Under the pieces are notes generated by a model. That model searched no databases, had not been told where the DNA came from, and was given only the letters and a program-made list of their open reading frames with translations. A program made the position numbers and the translations under genes. DNA of 64,000 nucleotides from Acytostelium subglobosum LB1 (Eukaryota > Evosea > Eumycetozoa > Acytosteliales > Acytosteliaceae), in NCBI RefSeq assembly GCF_000787575.1, contig NW_012236512.1, positions 508,511 to 572,510 on the forward strand. The letters run 5' to 3'. Below, in pieces: positions 42,182 to 51,859 of the stretch (positions are counted from its first letter, which is position 1; each line of letters opens with the position of its first letter).

Positions 42182-43889
42182 ATGACTGAAGCGTATACAA
42201 GAATAACAGAGATTTCTACCCCTTCTGACCATCTTGAGGTCAAAGGGATGGCAATGAATGTTTATAATGCCATCAAAAAGGACCCAAAGCAAATGATTCC
42301 ATTCTGTATGATTTGCAATGCATTGGAGATCAAGGATCCATTCCAAGTGTATCAAGACATCAAACGTGAAGGTCTCAAAATAGACAAAGAGGATGTCAAC
42401 ATCATCTTCTCATCAGTCCTGTAAGTTCATCCTCCCTCCTCAACTCTTCCCATATTCAAATGTATTAATATTTATTAAACTTTCATTCATTCAATTACTT
42501 AATCAATCATTCAAACAAACAGAGGATGTATTCCAATTGTTGGACCTCTGCTCCAAGGTGTGTTTGCATTGTTTTGGAAACGTGCATCACCATCAGATAC
42601 TGTGTCCAAGGATGAGTTGAACAAGAAGATGGAGGAGTTGAAGAGGAATATTATCGGTGTCATTGATTCAAAGATCCAGGATAGTGAGATCAGAACTTGG
42701 ACTGAAAACTGTCATACTGTTCTCTTGAATCTGAGAAATTCATGTACATCATTGAAGGAAGACCTGTCCGCTCTGATCTACAAGTTGGACAACAAGGAGA
42801 CCATCACCGGCGACTTCTTAACTGATATCCGCACCCAGATCAAGCTGACCCTGGATCACAGCAAGGAACTCCTCACCTTTTGTTCCAATCCCAAGTATAT
42901 GAGATATGTATTAAGTTACTACATTGAAGCATTGTTCATTACTATCTCAATATATGGTCTCATCAATGTATGTTATATTGTCCAACTGGAATGATTCCAA
43001 TCACATTCTAACACTTTCAATCGATCAATCAATTATTCAATCATTATATTACTCATTCGATCAATCAATCAAGGCATTCTGGTACCAGTTGAACTATGAT
43101 GAGATATATATCTCTGGAAGGAAGCCCAATCGCAAGTCACCAAAGGGTGTCAAGTCCAACAATGAGAAGTTGCATGACGTCCTGATGCACGGCCTGTCTT
43201 TGATAGGACATCACGCCCATCCCAATGATGGATATGGGTCGTTCGTGGAGAATGCTCATATGCTTCTCAAGAGTGATGTATTCATGTATCCTCTGCCACT
43301 GATAATGTATGAACCAGGTGAGGAAGAGAGTCAGGAGGAGATGATGCCAATGCCAGACAAAGTTCCAGACAAGGTGATCAAGTTGCCCTCAAAGTCCACT
43401 GCTTACATCATGCGAATGGATGCACGGAATACCTTCAATTATCGAACGTTTAAAATCAAGGGTATTCACTATGAAGATGACAGGTATCCTTCGTATGAGC
43501 CACTCACTGGATGTCTTGGCAAGTCGTTCTTGATTACTGGTACGCGAGCTTATGTGATCAAGTTGGACCAGCCAAGGAACATCACCATTAGGCTCTACGG
43601 TCGCTACTTCAAGGGTGACAAGCATTTGAACTTTGAGGGTACCGATGGTTCAGGCAAGGCTTTCAAACAGACCCTTGATGTCACAAAGTACAAGTTTGGA
43701 TCATTGCAACCTTACGTCGAAAGACAACCCGATTTACCTGATCTGTTCAAGGCTGGATATGCAGTATCCAAGCAATTCAAACAGGTCAAGGAGATGACCT
43801 TCCGTTTTAGTTCAAGTACGGTCATGCACTATTTGTACTTCATGGAGTTCATGGTTACCCTCAATCCAGACCAGTACCCTGAAGCCTGA
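42182..43889 (+). CDS. Cry delta-endotoxin N-domain-like protein, copy 3
   Basis: Exons 42182-42420, 42523-42967, 43074-43889, giving 499 residues. It is the most distant of the three (for example STPSDHLEVKGMAMNVYNAI in exon 1), but keeps identical lengths for exons 1 and 2 (239 and 445 bases) and identical intron phases (2 and 0). The exon 2 acceptor (AAACAG / AGGATG) is unambiguous and fixes the less obvious acceptors of copies 1 and 2. The C-terminal half keeps the DQPRNITIRLYG, FEGTDGSGKAF and AGYAVSKQFKQVKEM motifs. The gene looks whole. Family assignment rests on the pattern of the helical domain. Confidence 0.65.
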
Positions 43890-44149
43890 GAAACCCCAAT
43901 TCTAATGTCCTTGTCCTGGGCTGGCTGGGCTAGTCTGGTACTCATTCATTTTCTTTCTTTCATACATTCAATCATTCACTCATCAATCAACATAAATGTT
44001 CAAAGTTAATAAATAACTGATCAGGTGATCAATCAGTCAATGATAAGATTGATCACTCACACCAACTCTTTGATCAAAACCACTAAATCTCAATCGATCA
44101 ATCAAACAGATAATAATAGTTTATATGATCATCATTAAACATAATTATA

Positions 44150-45448
44150 ATGGAGGTTGTTGAACAACCTAGATACTTCCCAGTGATTATACTACGTCAT
44201 ATTGTTGAGTATATCGAGGAGAATGTAGATAGGTACTCACTTGCATTCGTCTGTAGACATTGGTATCGAAACAGACGATCATTCATTCGTTGGATATATA
44301 TGCCAGTCAGACAAGAGCAAGAATACCAAACAGTAGACTATAGTATTCTCAACGATAAGGTCAACTTCCACAAGCTAGTCAACTCAACAAACAAGTTCAG
44401 ACTTGTTGTGCCAGACACTGTGATACCAGAGGGCACTACATCAATCATCTATTTCATCAATGTTGCGCCCACAGTAGGGATGTTCCCAGACAGTGTTCAA
44501 ACACTTGAGTTCAACTACAGGTTCCGACAACCCTTTGACTTTGGCACACTCCCCTCCAATCTCACCTCTCTCATGCTTACAGCAATATACGATCAAGTGA
44601 TGCCGGTTGGCGAGCTCCCGGCAAGTCTTACCAAACTCGAGTTTGGGAGGGATTACAATCACTCCATCCCAATTGGGTGGCTGCCATCGGGATTGAAGAC
44701 ATTGATATTCGACACCAACTTCAATCAGCCCATCATTGTTGGCTCATTGCCAAATGGACTGATCACGCTCAGACTAAGCACCTGCTTTGATCAACCCCTT
44801 GATATAGACGCACTCCCGCCCAGTCTGACCTACCTCAAGTTTGGCAACTCGGAGAATAGTGACTATTATTCACCGGGCGTCTACAATCGGCCATTCCTGG
44901 TTAGTTCCCTGCCGCTCTCACTCAGGACTTTGTCGTTAAGTCCTCAATACAATCAACCCCTTCATGGTGTCCTCCCGGCGGGACTCACTTCACTCACAAT
45001 ATGGGACAAGTTCAGTCATGCGTTGGACAATGGATCAATCCCACCCTCTGTAACACGTCTACAAATACATCATGATCGTCTTCCATCCAAACTTCCAAGC
45101 ACAATCACTGATCTCACGATATCCAGAGTTGATGATAATCCCAATCCACTCCCCAGCTCAATCAAACATCTCCACCTTGTTGGAGGATGTCATCCTGCCA
45201 AGGGATCAAAGTTCTATCGTAACTTCCTCTACAAGATAATGACATCGGGTCAATACCCAATGAGCCGTTTGGATTCATTCTCCATCTCATTCACAGAACA
45301 TGCATCGATTCCTCTTAGAAATATCCAACTTCGAGCGCTTGGTGATGGAAAACACTTTATCATAATAACAAGCAAACTAACAGGTGGAATCATTCCAATC
45401 AATCCAATCTTCATTGACTCAATGTCCCCTAATGATCCCATAAATTAA
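44150..45448 (+). CDS. F-box-like protein with FNIP repeats
   Basis: Single exon, 432 residues. The N-terminus (FPVIILRHIVEYIEE...YSLAFVCRHWYRNRR) is F-box-like. Residues about 105-330 are tandem FNIP repeats of about 22 residues with the pattern Y/F-N/D-Q-P/V-x(3)-G-x-LP-x-x-L-x-x-L, for example FNQPIIVGSLPNGLITLRLS, FDQPLDIDALPPSLTYLKFG and YNQPLHGVLPAGLTSLTIW. FNIP repeats are greatly expanded in dictyostelids and form a leucine-rich-repeat-like fold. The F-box plus repeat plan suggests a substrate adaptor of an SCF ubiquitin ligase. The tail (366-432) is non-repetitive. Confidence 0.88.
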   Translation: MEVVEQPRYFPVIILRHIVEYIEENVDRYSLAFVCRHWYRNRRSFIRWIYMPVRQEQEYQTVDYSILNDKVNFHKLVNSTNKFRLVVPDTVIPEGTTSIIYFINVAPTVGMFPDSVQTLEFNYRFRQPFDFGTLPSNLTSLMLTAIYDQVMPVGELPASLTKLEFGRDYNHSIPIGWLPSGLKTLIFDTNFNQPIIVGSLPNGLITLRLSTCFDQPLDIDALPPSLTYLKFGNSENSDYYSPGVYNRPFLVSSLPLSLRTLSLSPQYNQPLHGVLPAGLTSLTIWDKFSHALDNGSIPPSVTRLQIHHDRLPSKLPSTITDLTISRVDDNPNPLPSSIKHLHLVGGCHPAKGSKFYRNFLYKIMTSGQYPMSRLDSFSISFTEHASIPLRNIQLRALGDGKHFIIITSKLTGGIIPINPIFIDSMSPNDPIN

Positions 45449-45788
45449 AGAAGTGTGCATTGAAGAGCATGGTGTGTGGGTGGGTTGACTTCGGGTTGAC
45501 CCGATTCATTCATTTCAAAAGACGACAACTATATTACTTACTTACTCATAATAATACGATATATATACAATGACAACAACAAGTGCATTGACATCATCAT
45601 CATTTGTTGTAAAGTGTACATTGTTTGGAGGATGTTAAGCTGATGGAGTTGAGCTATACTATAACATGAACAGTAGTAGTAACAGTAACGGCTACAGTAA
45701 GGGTCCACAATATTATAAGAAAAGAAACTCTGAAGACGGAGAATGGAACACCAACAACAACAATGCTCCACAACCGCCATAGAATTTT

Positions 45789-45883
45789 GGGTNGAGGGTT
45801 GAGAGGGTAGGGGTAAGGGTAGGGTAAGGGTAGGGTAAGGGTAGGGTAGGGTAAGGGTANTAGTGAGGGCAGGGCAAGGGTAG
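45789..45883 (+). repeat. Telomere-like (GGGTAGGGTAAG)n repeat
   Basis: Irregular tandem array of GGGTAG and GGGTAAG units on the plus strand, with unresolved bases at 45793 and 45860, which suggests that the assembler could not settle the array; its true length may differ. The complementary unit CCCTTA recurs inside two introns in this window (52311-52350 and 59617-59660). Confidence 0.8.
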
Positions 45884-45903
45884 TGAAACACTTGCCAAAC
45901 ACA

Positions 45904-45996
45904 AAGTGTTTCAACTGTGAGGAATATGGACACAAAGTCAAAGACTGTCAAAGGAAACCTTCCAACACTGATGATGGAGTAATGAAGCCCAACTGA
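45904..45996 (+). other. CCHC zinc-knuckle fragment
   Basis: The plus-strand frame reads KCFNCEEYGHKVKDCQRKP and ends 11 residues later. This is an exact C-x2-C-x4-H-x4-C knuckle, as in Gag nucleocapsid proteins of retroelements and in cellular RNA-binding proteins. No protease, reverse transcriptase or terminal repeats are visible nearby, so it is either a small fossil of a retroelement or part of a host knuckle gene. Confidence 0.45.
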
Positions 45997-46317
45997 TCTC
46001 CAATCAGAGAGGATTGATACGCCATACCAGTGATCAATCATTCATTTATTCATTCATTCATTCATTCAATCATTTCTTACTTTCCATGTAAGCATGTTGG
46101 AGATGTAGATTCAATCATGGTCGTCTTGCTTTACATGTGCAGGATAACACTCCAGAGATCCAGATATCTGATTGCGATTCCATCAAATATGTACACAACA
46201 TCTGGTAATCAATGATGGTGCATTGATACAAGCAATCAATCAAACAATGTACACATCACTGAGTGCAATAAACCACATCTTTATGGAGGTCGAGTATTAA
46301 CATGCCGTAACAACAAG

Positions 46318-49233
46318 TTAGAGCAGGGCGCGGGTAGGATACAAGCTCATTGATTGCTTGAAGACGTTTGAATTGTCCACTACACGTATCCTGGGGTTGG
46401 CCTTGGTGTCCAGCTCCTTCATCTCATGTCCATTGCCAAACATCTCGACGACAAACAGTCTTCTGTCCGATGCCGACGCCAGATACTTGGAGTGGAACTC
46501 AATCAAATCATCCTTTGTAATCTTGGACAACTCGGCAACTTGCTTTGATCCTTTGAGTTGGGAAGTGTGATGGTTAGTATATGCCGAGAGTCAAGTGATT
46601 GATTGTGTCTACAACTACTTACTGAACTTGTAGTCGCCGCCATAGTTACTGCTGAGGTCCTCAAACATCATGGTTAGCTCGTCGTTGTTGGACTTCTTCT
46701 GCTCGAGCAACTCTTGGATGGACTTGACGTAGGCGTCAAAGTCCTCTTGCGAGAGCTCCCTGAGTTGCTGTGTGAATTGGTTGACAACAAACTCGTTGAT
46801 GCGCTCGTAGACGTAGTCGGCGTCGCGAGAATTGCTCTGTACCATTAGACGCAGCTGCACGGTCTGCATGGTGCAGTCCGACACCGTCTGTACAATGTAG
46901 CCCAGCTGCTGAATGGTACGCAGCTCGTTGAAAGATGCCTTGCCCATAATGGTCTTGAGTAGCAGTGCCAGTGAGGCCTTGCGCACCTCGAGCTCGCCGA
47001 ATTGGTAGCAGGCAATGACGACCGAGTTCATTTGGTTGGGGTCTTGGTAGCGCATACGCAGATGGTACTCGACGCCCGGTGTGTAGGCCACACGGCGGGG
47101 ATGCTGCACGTCGCACTCGCGAGATCCAACGCTGCTGCTCATCTCCTTGCTGATCGACTCGCCAAACTGGATGGCCTCTTCTTTGCTGATGTTTCCGACG
47201 ATAAGCCAGTGGACGTTGAGTGACTGGATGTAGCTCCTGACAAACTGAACAAACTCCTCGCGTGTGACTGTCTGCAGAGCGATCAACTCCTCCTCGATGG
47301 CAAACTTGTTGCTGGTTGAGAATGGACGCATTCTGTCGAGGCCAAACTCAATGGGCTTGGCAAACGCAGCGTTGGCCAGCTTCTGGAGGGCGTACTCCAT
47401 CGTGAGATCGAACAGCTCCTGTGAGATGTCAAAGTTGTTCAGGTGCTTGAACACCTGTAGCACAAACGTGGCCAGCTTGTCATTGTATCCAGATGTAGCG
47501 ATTGTAATGCCCGAGATGGCGATGATCATCTTGAGTGAAAGGCCACATAGGTGGGCGTTGTACAATACCTCATCATTCAAGATGCTCTTGATTGACATCT
47601 TGAACAAGTACACTTGGGCAAAGTCACGTGCGGTCACTGTGCGCGAGGACTGCAGACGGCCGACAATGGATGCCTTGGGTGTGTTGAACAGGTGGTCTGG
47701 AGCCCACTCGACCGAGACGTTGTTCTTGTTGTACACGGCCTCAGGTGGAACGACCTCGCGTGTCTGCTTGGCCTTGATAGTAAAGTCGGTTGGAATGAAC
47801 AAGTTCTCGCGTGGGAAGTGCAGCTTGTCTGTCTTGGGCACGGTCTTCCAGGAGGCCAGCTCCTCAGTCGGCACAGCCCTCTTGGAGTACTTGAAGCTGT
47901 AGTACTGGTGAACAGAGTCTGTGTGCTCCTCCAACGACTTGGAGAACAGTTGCACGACCATGTTGTCAAAGGACAGGCAGCTGACGGCCTCCTTGAACAG
48001 GGTGGGATTGAATGGCTGGCACATATGCGACATCTTGAGAACATGGCTATGATTGGTGATCAGGCCCATGTTGTGGGTGATGGCAAGCACGTATTGGATT
48101 GGATGTACCTTGGAAAGATTGTTCCAGCCAAACTCTTGGATGAACTCCTTCTCCTTGTAGAGGTGAATGGGAAGCTCGCTGTGGATCATCATTTGAATGT
48201 AGTTGTAGAGATGTCCCATCACCTCGGTCTGGTGAGCCAGGCCCAGCTCGGTGAGCTCGATCCTTACGTAGAAGCTGTCAGTGTCGACGTCGTGGACATC
48301 TGGTCCCGACATCAGAGCGTGTGCGTAGCCGAGAGCCTTGAGATGGGCAAACAGCGAGCCAGTTGATTCGTGGCCCAGAATGTGTGAAGCCATGCTCCAG
48401 GGATCTTGCTGGTAGACGCGCGACGAAGAGAGATGGCCGGGAACAGGCCATGACACCTTGAGGATATTGACATCGTTGACGGGCACACCAAGAAGCTTGA
48501 CGGTTTGGCTGAGTGATAGAGCTGGTGTGCGTGGCGCCTGGATATTCTTGTTGACTATGTCGGCAAAGTACTTGCGGGCCAATGCCTCCAGCTCATCGAG
48601 TGATTCGGCGCCCAACAGACAGAGCGACATGATGTTGGCCGAGTAGTACTGATTGTAGAATGCGATCATGCGGTCGCGCAGACCTGGACGGTTGTTGAGT
48701 GTCTCGAGCGAGCCGCAGCCAAAGCGCGAGAGGGGATGATCGCTGAAGCACATTGTCGTGGCGTAGTGCTGGTGATGTGGGTCGGACTGCAGGTTGGCGT
48801 GGTACTCTGAGTCGACAGCGTTGATCTCGCGCATGGTGGCCGACTCGGAGAATAGCGGCGATACAAAGAACGACGAGAAGCGGTCGAGGGCAGCGTCAAA
48901 GCTGCGCTGGTTGACGTTGAAGAAGTAGTTGGTGTGCCACATGTCGGTGTAGGCGTTGTACGAGCCACCATTCATCGAGATGAACTGGACGAATTCCTTC
49001 TCGATGGGGAACCGCTCGGTGCCCAGGAACAGCATGTGTTCGAGGAAGTGTGCCAGACCGAGGTAATCATCCGGGTTGCTCAGCGATCCCACCGACACTG
49101 ACAAAGCAGCAGCGGCCTGTTCAGCAGTTGGATCATGTACCAATATCGCGCGCATTCCATTCTCCAACTGAATATATCTATAATCATTCTTATCATTTGG
49201 TGACTTTTCAATGTTTACTTGTTCAGCAGTCAT
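46318..49233 (-). CDS. Insulin-degrading-enzyme type M16 metallopeptidase
   Basis: Two exons on the minus strand, 49233-46623 and 46550-46318, joined in phase 1 (YKFR / SKQVAELS), giving 947 residues, close to the usual length of insulysin. The inverted zinc motif H-x-x-E-H is seen as GLAHFLEHMLFLGTERFP (about residue 62), with the distal Glu ligand in EINAVDSEYHANLQSD, and FGCGSLETL and Y-N-x-Y-Y-S-A-N following. The inactive C-terminal half is present, with RYQDPNQMNSVV and ELRTIQQLGYIV, the last typical of IDE/NRD1 proteins. These enzymes close around short amyloid-prone or signalling peptides and cut them. No signal peptide, so cytosolic. The last exon is short but carries the conserved C-terminal helix region (LIEFHSKYL). 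Confidence 0.93.
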
Positions 49234-49507
49234 GTTTAATTATGTTTATGTGTATGTATATATTAAGTATATGTATCTTTGTGTATTATAATTAGAAGTA
49301 AGTATAAGTATGAATGATGATTATTGTAAATTGGAATTGAAGTGATCCTCACACATCATCATGAATCTTCAAACTTCACACTTCACACACAGGAACAAGT
49401 TGAACAGATAATAAGTCAATGAAAGTACATGGAGGATAAAGTACAATACAATACAGTACAATCAATAATACCTTTATTGATTGCTTTGTTTAATGTCGTT
49501 GTTGTCG
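49234..49507. other. Promoter region of the M16 peptidase gene and 3' region of the next gene
   Basis: AT-rich upstream sequence of the minus-strand peptidase gene, with TATGTATATATTAAG near its start, then ACTTCACACTTCACACAC and ACAATACAATACAGTACAATC repeats. No gene recognised. Confidence 0.5.
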
Positions 49508-49996
49508 TCATTGTCCAGCACCGTCATCACTTGTTACAGTTGTCCCCAGTAACCTTTGTTTCTCTCCTGCAGCTATTACAGACTCTTCTTCATCTCCATC
49601 TCCATCTCCATCTTGTATATTTGTACTTGTAGTAGTATCCTTATTATCCTTATTATCCTTATTATTATTATTAATACTATTATTCTGTTTCTGTTGTTGT
49701 TGTTTTCCTGCAAACAATGCCTCTTGTCTTCTAATTGATTGATTGAAACTCTTGGTACCAAAGTATATACCTAGTGCAATGACTAATACAACCATAATAC
49801 TTAATGTTGTTAAGAGTATGATTGCTAGCCATGTAAAGTCTCTTTTACATTGTTGACATGCCATTACATGATCCGATGTATTGCCTAATAATCCTATACA
49901 TTTATAAACTACAAGTGGCGTGTCATCATACGGCACATCATCACACACCAACGATCCTTGGATAATGCTACCATCACAGCAATTATCCTTTCCCAT
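49508..49996 (-). CDS. Small single-pass membrane protein with dileucine signal
   Basis: Single exon, 162 residues. No cleavable signal peptide. The N-terminal 58 residues have six cysteines (CCDGS, VCDD, YKCIG, ACQQCKRD), which could form a small extracytoplasmic or zinc-binding domain. One transmembrane segment follows (WLAIILLTTLSIMVVLVIALGIYFG, about residues 57-81), then a polar Asn/Gln/Asp-rich tail. Near the C-terminus the tail holds E-K-Q-R-L-L, a canonical [DE]-x3-L-[LI] adaptor-binding signal for endosome or lysosome sorting. By topology the tail should be cytosolic. No named family recognised. Confidence 0.72.
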   Translation of the reverse strand: MGKDNCCDGSIIQGSLVCDDVPYDDTPLVVYKCIGLLGNTSDHVMACQQCKRDFTWLAIILLTTLSIMVVLVIALGIYFGTKSFNQSIRRQEALFAGKQQQQKQNNSINNNNKDNKDNKDTTTSTNIQDGDGDGDEEESVIAAGEKQRLLGTTVTSDDGAGQ

Positions 49997-50745
49997 TGCT
50001 ATGTCTATCTCTATCTATATTTGCTGTATATGATTTGATATGATGTGATGTGATAGATCGCTTTGCTTTGGCTTGATTGCTCGTTTGTTGATCACTTAGG
50101 TCTTGTGTGGTTGTTGTAGGTTGTTAGTTATAACTCTGATGATAAGTATCTCTCTTTTGAAGTTGTAGTTTACTACAACCCAGCTGAATGAATGACAAGT
50201 CCCGATCATACAATCGGCGACCCTAGCTCATCAAGAGAGAGTGTTGGCAAGCCAGGCTCTACACCCACCCAACCCTCAAACTGACACAATGTTGTGTCTC
50301 TCTAGAGGGGTACCCACAACTGTTCAGTCTGACATGTTTGTCTTGATGGTCCGAAATGAAAATGAAGTTGATATTTCGGATATATCCTCATTTATTATTC
50401 ATTGAATAGCAATCAATAGGCATTGGTCTCAAAGAGAGAGAGAATGATACAGATAGTATCAGTTACAATATATACATATAAATCAACTTTTAGTATGACG
50501 TGTATAATATAATGTTGTTGTGGACGTAGATGTATCACCACCATCAAGTTGGTAGTCGATCTTGTTCTAGATCACCCACGAGTGACAGTGATGGAAGTAT
50601 GTATTGTAAGAATGGTCAACTTTATTCTATTACATATATAATGATCAGTACAGTATATATATACTCTGATCAATGTTATAAATATGACAACATCTCATCA
50701 TTCTTCATTCATTCAATCAATCAAATTTCTAACTAGAACTCTACA
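49997..50745. other. Divergent intergenic region
   Basis: Separates the minus-strand small membrane protein from the plus-strand secreted protein. TGATATGATGTGATGTGATAG repeats lie at 50031-50056. A GC-richer patch at 50170-50300 has no recognisable gene. TATATATACTCTGATC and ATTCATTCAATCAATC directly precede the next gene. Confidence 0.5.
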
Positions 50746-51514
50746 ATGAAGAGACAAACTATTATTATTTGTTTAACTCTATTGTTTATATTTAGTATTG
50801 TTGTTGATAATATTAATGGTGAAGAATATTCCAAAGACAAGGATAAGGATAAGGATAAGGATAAGGATAAGGATAAACATAAGAAACATAAAGATCATAA
50901 AGATAATAATGATAAAGAGCCTCCCAAACAACAACCACAACAACAACAATATTTACAACCTTCAACTCTAACTGATAATAATGCACCTGTTGTTGTTATG
51001 GCTCCTCCTCCTCCACCTCCACCTACTGATAATATTAAACCCATAACAAGAACCTTTGTACCTCTGTCAAATGCCCCAGTTGGTCCTCCCAGAGATGCTC
51101 CCCGAGGCAACCCTGGTGCACCAAAAAGCGCGCCCATAACTCCCAAAGATGCTCCCCAAACCATTGTAACTCCAAGTTTCCCTTCTCCTCCAACTTCTGA
51201 TGCTCCCCCTGTCATAATCCCTCAAGGTGAGTCACTTCCAATGGATGTTCCTCCTCCAACTATCGAAGCAACTCCAGCTACCACTACTACTGCAACAGCA
51301 CCTAGTTCTCCAGCAATTACTCCTTCCCCTACAGTAGCGTCAACCAATACTTCTACTAATGGTACTAAATTATCTGGAGATGATATTGAGTAAGATAGCA
51401 AATAATAATAATAATATTTTTTATATTCATTTAACTAACTTGATAATATAAACTTTTAGTTTAAGGACTGGAGTACATAGAATGATGCCATCTATAAATA
51501 GACCGACCAATTAA
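50746..51514 (+). CDS. Secreted Lys/Asp-repeat and Pro-rich protein (split gene)
   Basis: Exons 50746-51389 and 51460-51514, with a GTAAGA donor and a CTTTTAG acceptor, phase 2, giving 232 residues. Without splicing the protein ends at DDIE; splicing adds DLRTGVHRMMPSINRPTN. Residues 1-25 form a signal peptide (MKRQTIIICLTLLFIFSIVV). A KDKDKDKDK run coded by GGATAA/AGGATAAG hexamers follows, then Lys/His, Gln, and a long Pro/Thr/Ser/Ala stretch with PRDAPRG and PKDAPQT repeats. The last intron has the same phase, the same place after a D-D-I, and the same last-exon length (55 bases) as small secreted gene B, so this may be a longer member of that family. Function unknown. Confidence 0.7.
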
Positions 51515-51859
51515 TTGAGATCCAATGAACTACTTATTCACTATTACTTCTATAATATATGAATGAATAAAAGCATAATCTTGATTATCTATTATTATTA
51601 TTTTTTGTTGTTTGTATTCAAGAAGTGTCAGATGGGAAAATCAAACAAAAAGGGTTGGTGCATGTGGGTGTAAACAAGGGAGAATCCCCAGTTGCCTGGG
51701 AAAGGTTGGAAGAACTTGGGGCCGAACTTTGTTGTGGTTGTTGAAAAAACTTAATTAGTTAGTCGACTTTATTGTTATTACAATTACTACATCTTACACT
51801 TGTATACAGATACATACGTATTATATATATATATATAGAACATAACATAATCTTAAGTT
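51515..51859. other. Spacer upstream of DOP1
   Basis: AT-rich 3' region, a short mixed stretch (51620-51740), then a (TA)n run at about 51820-51836 close to the DOP1 start, which probably belongs to its promoter. No gene seen. Confidence 0.5.

Larger units (their letters stand above)
45449..46317. other. Repeat-bearing spacer before the M16 peptidase gene
   Basis: Contains a telomere-like GGGTAA repeat with two unresolved bases (45789-45883), a short CCHC zinc-knuckle frame (45904-45996), and CATTCATTCATT runs (46030-46070). No complete gene recognised on either strand. Confidence 0.5.

Noticed and set aside
45904-45996. A complete retroelement around the zinc knuckle
   Set aside because: No reverse transcriptase, integrase, protease or terminal repeats were seen within several kb; only the knuckle fragment is supported.
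45538-46041. Minus-strand frame through the telomere-like array
   Set aside because: Its core is Pro/Tyr/Leu repeats from the array, with unresolved bases.
50530-50736. Short plus-strand frame before the secreted Lys/Asp-repeat protein
   Set aside because: Ends in TCATTCATTCAATCAATC promoter-type sequence and has no signal or domain pattern.
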